This document shows, in pieces, positions 59,657-64,000 of a stretch of DNA of 64,000 nt. Under the pieces are notes generated by a model. It was not told the origin of the DNA and searched no databases. It was given only the letters and a program-made list of their open reading frames with translations. Origin of the DNA: Pseudovirgaria hyperparasitica (Eukaryota; Ascomycota; Dothideomycetes; Acrospermales; Acrospermaceae); NCBI RefSeq assembly GCF_010093815.1, contig NW_022985552.1, forward strand, positions 1,919,787 to 1,983,786, read 5' to 3'. The position numbers were made by a program, and so were the translations under genes. How positions within the stretch are numbered: position 1 is the first letter of the stretch; the number at the start of each line of letters is the position of its first letter.

Positions 59657-62600
59657 ATAAAACCTCCTTCTCTACTTCCACCTTACTTAAACTATCTCTC
59701 CTTAGAACGTAACTCGCTAATAGAACTAATAATAATAATAGCCCTACTAAAGAAGAAAACGTCTACTCGTAAAGAGTTATAAGATTATTAAGTACTAATA
59801 AGATAGACGCGGTCCTAGTTAAGAGTCGTGAGTACTAAAGTAGGGCCATTAATAGCTATTATAGTATTAAGGCCATCTACTACTCCGTACGGATAGGCTA
59901 TAGAAGCTACGGAAATAAATAAGTCTACTATTAACTAAATTATCGCTATCTAGGACCCGTAAGAGCGATAGGACTATATTCTAGATACGTTTAATAATCT
60001 CCTTTATATTACTAGCCTTATAGAATAGCTCTTAAGTAGTATAGTTAACCTCTTCTAGGAAGTAGAAGCCGTAATAGAGTATAGTAAGGTAAAGATTAAC
60101 TTCTCTATTCCGAAAGAAGTCTATAAGATAATTCGTCGTAGAAGAGATACTAACTCCCGCTTCCTAAAAGCTAAAAATGTAATCCTATAAAACTAGCGAA
60201 AAGACCTCTCTAATAACGACGGCTAGTTACTCTAATCCGCCCTTAGATAGCTCTAGTAAATATAGAACTTTATAGAAAAGCTAGTAGCGCTCTTATGAGT
60301 ACAAATATAGGCGAGAGCGAGGAACTAGTTAAACGTATCTCTATAGTTCTAAATCGGCTAGAGATAGAAGGGAAGGGGAATTAAGGTATATCTTTAGAGC
60401 TCTAATATTAATACTACCCTAGCTAGTAATAGTAATAAGGACGGCCTATCTCTCTAGTAACTCTCGAACTACCCTAGCTAATAAAATAAACTAACGTTCT
60501 ATAATAAGACGGGACTTATTATCCCCGCTAGTTAATAGTTACGGATAAGTAGAATGGTTTATAGGCCCGTCGAATACTACCTATAAATTAAAGAGATAAG
60601 TATATCGTCTCCGCCTTAGACCTTACTATTACTAAAACTAGTATAGATAATATCTATAGTAAAGTCCCCTCCACGAAGTACGCCTTCTAGTTTAGTAGTA
60701 TATTATCTCTTCGAAGCTAGTCGTCCGTTTAAAGTAAGTATTCCTCCTACTACTACTAGTAAATATCCCTTACTAGGCCATATAAGAATATCTTTAGTGC
60801 CCGTTATAGCTATACCGATAAAACCTACTCGCGGACGTGCCTTATCTACCGGCCCTTAGTAATTACTAGGGGCGCCTATATAATAATCCCCGGTTATTCT
60901 TAGTTCGTACCCTAAGATAATAGCATTAGTTAAGAAAGAGAACGAGCCTAAGAAGTATTAATACGCGCCTTTAGTAACGAAGACTTTTAAGGTAGCTATA
61001 TTATTAAAGAAGAATTTCACGAGTATTAAGGGAATAGCCCTACTAGTACGCTAGAAAGCGTAGATAGGTAACATAGCTATTCCGTATAAAGTCTACTATA
61101 AGTATTACTAAGACGTAGCTAGAAAGAATAATATACTTATTAGTATATCCTACTTAAACCTAGTAGCGAGACTTAAAATAGTATATAAGTTTAGAGATAA
61201 CGTAGGGGCCCTTAAAGTTTATAAGAACCGCTATATCTAGTTCGCGAAGTACGCGTGGCCACCTTATCTAATAGAGGCATTAGGTATCTATCGTTACTAG
61301 GCCCTAGAGACCCCGAAGTAAGTTATTAATATTAAAACCATCCTTACTAGTATCGCATTTATAATTTAGAAGGAGGACGGTAGAATAGATAGGTAACTCT
61401 TCGACGAGTGGGAACGTACTAGAAGTATTAATATTAAAGGGCTCTTCGAGCCACTTAAAAAGACGACCTCTATACTTAATAAGAGTATTCTAGAACTCGC
61501 GAGGGATGAATTTAATATATATAAGTACCACTAGCGCATGTTTAATAAGAAATCGAACTACGGCTGGCTACGAACTATATACCACTCCTATATCTAATAG
61601 TTTATTAGGTAATACCTACTTTACTAGCTTATCTATATTACTCTTCGGCCCGATCTTAACTACTATCTAATCTTATACCCGTACTATGCGAAGTCCTAGA
61701 ATAGAGGCGATAAGACGGGTTTTAAGTATCTCAATAACGATATTAATCGAATCCTTAATCCTAGTAATAGATATGGGTTTAATATAATCTAGGGAAGTAT
61801 TAGTCTCGACGACGAACGAAGTAACGACTATACTATAATCGTTCCCCGCTTCTATAAGTTCTTAAACGAATAGTAGTTAAAGGCTAAGCTCTATAAGGGG
61901 GTTAATTAAAACGGTATAATTACGGCTATTAACGATAAGATCTATAATACGGACGATAGAAAATGATTTAGTCCCTTCGTCCTGGTCCCCTACTAGTCCC
62001 TTAAAGTATATATCTCTAGCCTACTAATAATATACGGCGCCTAGGGTCCCGTAAAGGGTGGAAGACGTATAATACTTCTATGGTATATCGCGATTAGCCC
62101 TAATTATATAATAATAGAAGTATCTAAAATAGGTATATAGGAATAACTCGTAGTAGCTTATAGGAATTTAACTCCGGGACCCATGTCTCCGTCGGGATTT
62201 TCTAATAAATATAGTATGATTTCTTTTATCTTCCTAGCCGTAGTTTAACTCCCGAGTTTTAACGCCGTTAGTAACGTATTAGTTAGCTATAAAAGATAGG
62301 ATAGCTAGAAGATAAAAGAAGAGGTAGCTACGTGGCTTAACATAAGTCCTTAATAACTTAAAGCTAAGGTAGACGCCTAGTTTAAGGAGGGCTCGAGGGT
62401 ATTTATAGAGATCTTTAAGAAAATAGTAAGGTAGAAAAGACTAGTCTATAGGGATAGGTCGTTCTAGAAGGAATTTAATAAGGCGCGCGCCGCTAAGCGG
62501 CTAATTAATTTTAAGAAATTTAAGCCCGACGCGGGTCTAGATAATATTAAAGAGAACTTCTATAGATAGGAGAGGTCTAACGAACTATCCGATAAGGAGA

Positions 62601-62698
62601 AATCTAACCTCTCTAAGATAAGCGATATAATTCTTTAGGAGCTAGCTCGCGACCTCGAGTACTAAGATTAGGCGCCTAAAAACCTACCTAATTATTAG
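59657..62698 (+). pseudogene. ORF3 of copy C, unknown protein
   Basis: This is collinear with ORF3 of A and B with no indels, more heavily mutated. It ends at TAG 62696-62698 in the palindrome. Confidence 0.68.
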
Positions 62699-62723
62699 TT
62701 AAGGGCTACCCTTAACTAATAAT
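62691..62723. repeat. ORF3-end palindrome, copy C
   Basis: Perfect 15-bp arms around CTA. Confidence 0.93.
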
Positions 62724-62869
62724 CTAGGCTAAGGTTTACCCGTACTAAGAGGTTTACTAGGGGCGTATTTTATTTATATTAAGGTCTTTCTTTTAGGCGT
62801 TCTTTACATAGTTTCTTATACGGTTACTATACTACTAAGAGTAGTAGTTCTATAGGCCGGGGAGGTATA

Positions 62870-63240
62870 TATAGAAGGCCGTTCCTATAGCCCTATATAT
62901 ATATATCCCTAGCTTAATTATATGGCTTATTATATATTTAAGGAGGGCGTTTTCCTTGGTCATTCTACTCGGCACGCTTCCCCCATCACTAATATTCGAT
63001 AATTTAACCTTTTCTTATGTTTATAGGCCTCTATAGGTATTAATTATTAGGCTTAGCTATTAATAAATTAATTAAGAGTATTATATAGACCCGTCCTATC
63101 GTAAAAGAGAACTAATAAGAAGTCGTGCGTTTAAAGAGAACTTATAATACCTAGGAGAGATACTTATGAGTTCGTCGCGACTACTATACTAAGAATATAG
63201 CCATTTATAAAAGGGATATACGTGGCGATAGCTTATTATA
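62870..63240 (+). repeat. 3' LTR of copy C
   Basis: A 371-bp LTR followed by the target-site copy ATAT. Confidence 0.93.
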
Positions 63241-63244
63241 ATAT

Positions 63245-63401
63245 ATAAAGAACGAGAGGATAGATAGAGCGTAGTTATGGATATAAGGGAGTTTTTCCTA
63301 TTCGTAGGTTTCTTCTTATATAGTAGCTTAGACTAGAGGAGGCATGCGCCTATAGAGTGGTACTCTACCTAGTTTACTAATATTATTATTATTATTATTA
63401 T
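63245..63401 (+). other. LINE1 3' end with (ATT)n tail
   Basis: The last 157 bp of LINE1, beyond copy C. It contains ACTAGAGGAGGC at 63332-63343 and CTAATATTATT before the tail, both shared with the 3' end of the SINE-like element (7554-7634). This is presumably the part recognised by the LINE reverse transcriptase. Confidence 0.8.
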
Positions 63402-63417
63402 TATACTATTTCTTCTA

Positions 63418-64000
63418 TATCTATATCTTTTTAATAGGATATAAAGTAGACGTCCTTCGTAAGCTTATTAACTACTACTAGTATAGTATTATACTATACT
63501 TACGAAACTAGTTCCCTTAAGAGTAGTAGATCTATTATAAAGTCTATAGAGATTATTTCCTAAGTATATAATAGTAGAGGAATTAGTTAGAGTTCTCTAT
63601 ATAGTTTATATCTATTAGATTAGCTTTTACTATATAGAATATAGTCTTATATAACTTCCTTAATAACTTATCTTTCCTTATAAGTTATATAGTATCTCTT
63701 AAATCTTTTATAAGTTTTTATTTCTCCTTAATATCTATATATTAGATCTTTATAGAATTCTTTAATAAAATAGTAGGCCTCGTCTCTTGGGATTATACTT
63801 CTTCCCTCTAGATTCTTAAGTATAAATTCTTTCTATATTACTATAATATATCGCGTTAGTCTAAGGTTTCTATCTTTAGTAACCTCTAATATAGTCTATT
63901 CTATAGTAGGTTCTTTTTACTTATATTCCGCTTATTAGCTAAGGGCGTTAGCTCTTCCGTTTTCGGATCCTTTATAGTATATAATTTAGATATTAAATTC
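63418..64000 (-). pseudogene. Chromovirus G integrase, N-terminal half
   Basis: On the minus strand it reads a gypsy integrase zinc-binding region followed by the first catalytic region, ending in a VVVNKLTKDVYFI motif near 63475-63435 (VVVDKLTK in related elements). The frame would join 35268-34295 after removal of LINE1. The rest of G is outside the window. Confidence 0.8.

Larger units (their letters stand above)
40409..63240 (+). mobile_element. Copy C, 11.4-kb LTR retrotransposon interrupted by copy B
   Basis: LTRs are at 40409-40779 and 62870-63240, with a 4-bp target-site duplication, ATAT, at 40405-40408 and 63241-63244. Without copy B and one CTAG it is 11,413 bp, the same as copy A. 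It lies in the 3' untranslated region of LINE1. RIP is heavy, including the gag start. Confidence 0.93.
35269..63401 (+). mobile_element. LINE1, Tad-like non-LTR retrotransposon
   Basis: Its boundaries are fixed by a perfect 16-bp target-site duplication, TATACTATTTCTTCTA, at 35253-35268 and 63402-63417. Removing it rejoins the integrase of chromovirus G. It ends in an (ATT)n tail (about 63379-63401) instead of poly(A). Copy C is inserted about 160 bp before the tail. Net length is about 5.3 kb. ORF1 has a coiled coil and zinc knuckle; ORF2 has endonuclease, RT and a C-terminal CCHC. Palindromes lie near the ORF1 start and at the ORF2 stop. It fits Tad-like fungal LINEs by domain order; the exact clade needs a tree. 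Confidence 0.9.

Overview
The window is a repeat-dense, AT-rich block typical of a filamentous ascomycete (Pezizomycotina) hit by repeat-induced point mutation (RIP). CpA/TpG is scarce, TpA is very common, CpG is kept, and almost every in-frame stop is a TAG or TAA where Gln or Trp would be expected. I see no intact host gene. The species cannot be named from this sequence. A run of 380 N (26924-27303) splits the window into two contigs.

Left contig. Copy D (1-2825, minus) is the 5' part of an 11.4-kb LTR retrotransposon. It is followed by short tandem repeats and an unidentified decayed coding region X (about 3300-3710, continuing at 24103-25032). X is interrupted by chromovirus E (3716-24097, minus, 5-bp TSD). 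E itself holds three insertions: element H (3976-6321), a long SINE-like element (6698-7634) that has escaped RIP, and full-length copy A (7935-19347, plus) of the 11.4-kb family. The left part of a second chromovirus-like element, F, then runs into the gap.

Right contig. The rest of F (27304-32188, minus) is followed by a truncated LINE (LINE2, minus) and a third chromovirus, G (minus). G carries a 605-bp TRIM with a perfect 5-bp TSD and a Tad-like LINE (LINE1, 35269-63401). LINE1 carries copy C of the 11.4-kb family (40409-63240), and C carries copy B (45793-57207). This is a four-level nest (G > LINE1 > C > B), and each of the three insertions in it is supported by matching target-site duplications.

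The 11.4-kb family (A, B, C, D) has about 371-bp LTRs, a 4-bp TSD, one continuous gag-PR-RT-RNaseH-IN frame (2158 codons), and a separate downstream ORF3 of about 1013 codons with no recognised function. LINE1 has ORF1 (coiled coil, zinc knuckle) and ORF2 (endonuclease, YADD reverse transcriptase, CCHC). Its 3' end is shared with the SINE-like element, which suggests that LINE1 machinery moves the SINE. A perfect palindrome (15-17-bp arms, 3-nt spacer) recurs in both the LTR family and the unrelated LINE, and supplies the stop codon of the last ORF in each. This palindrome, ORF3 and the SINE/LINE pair are the most unusual things here.
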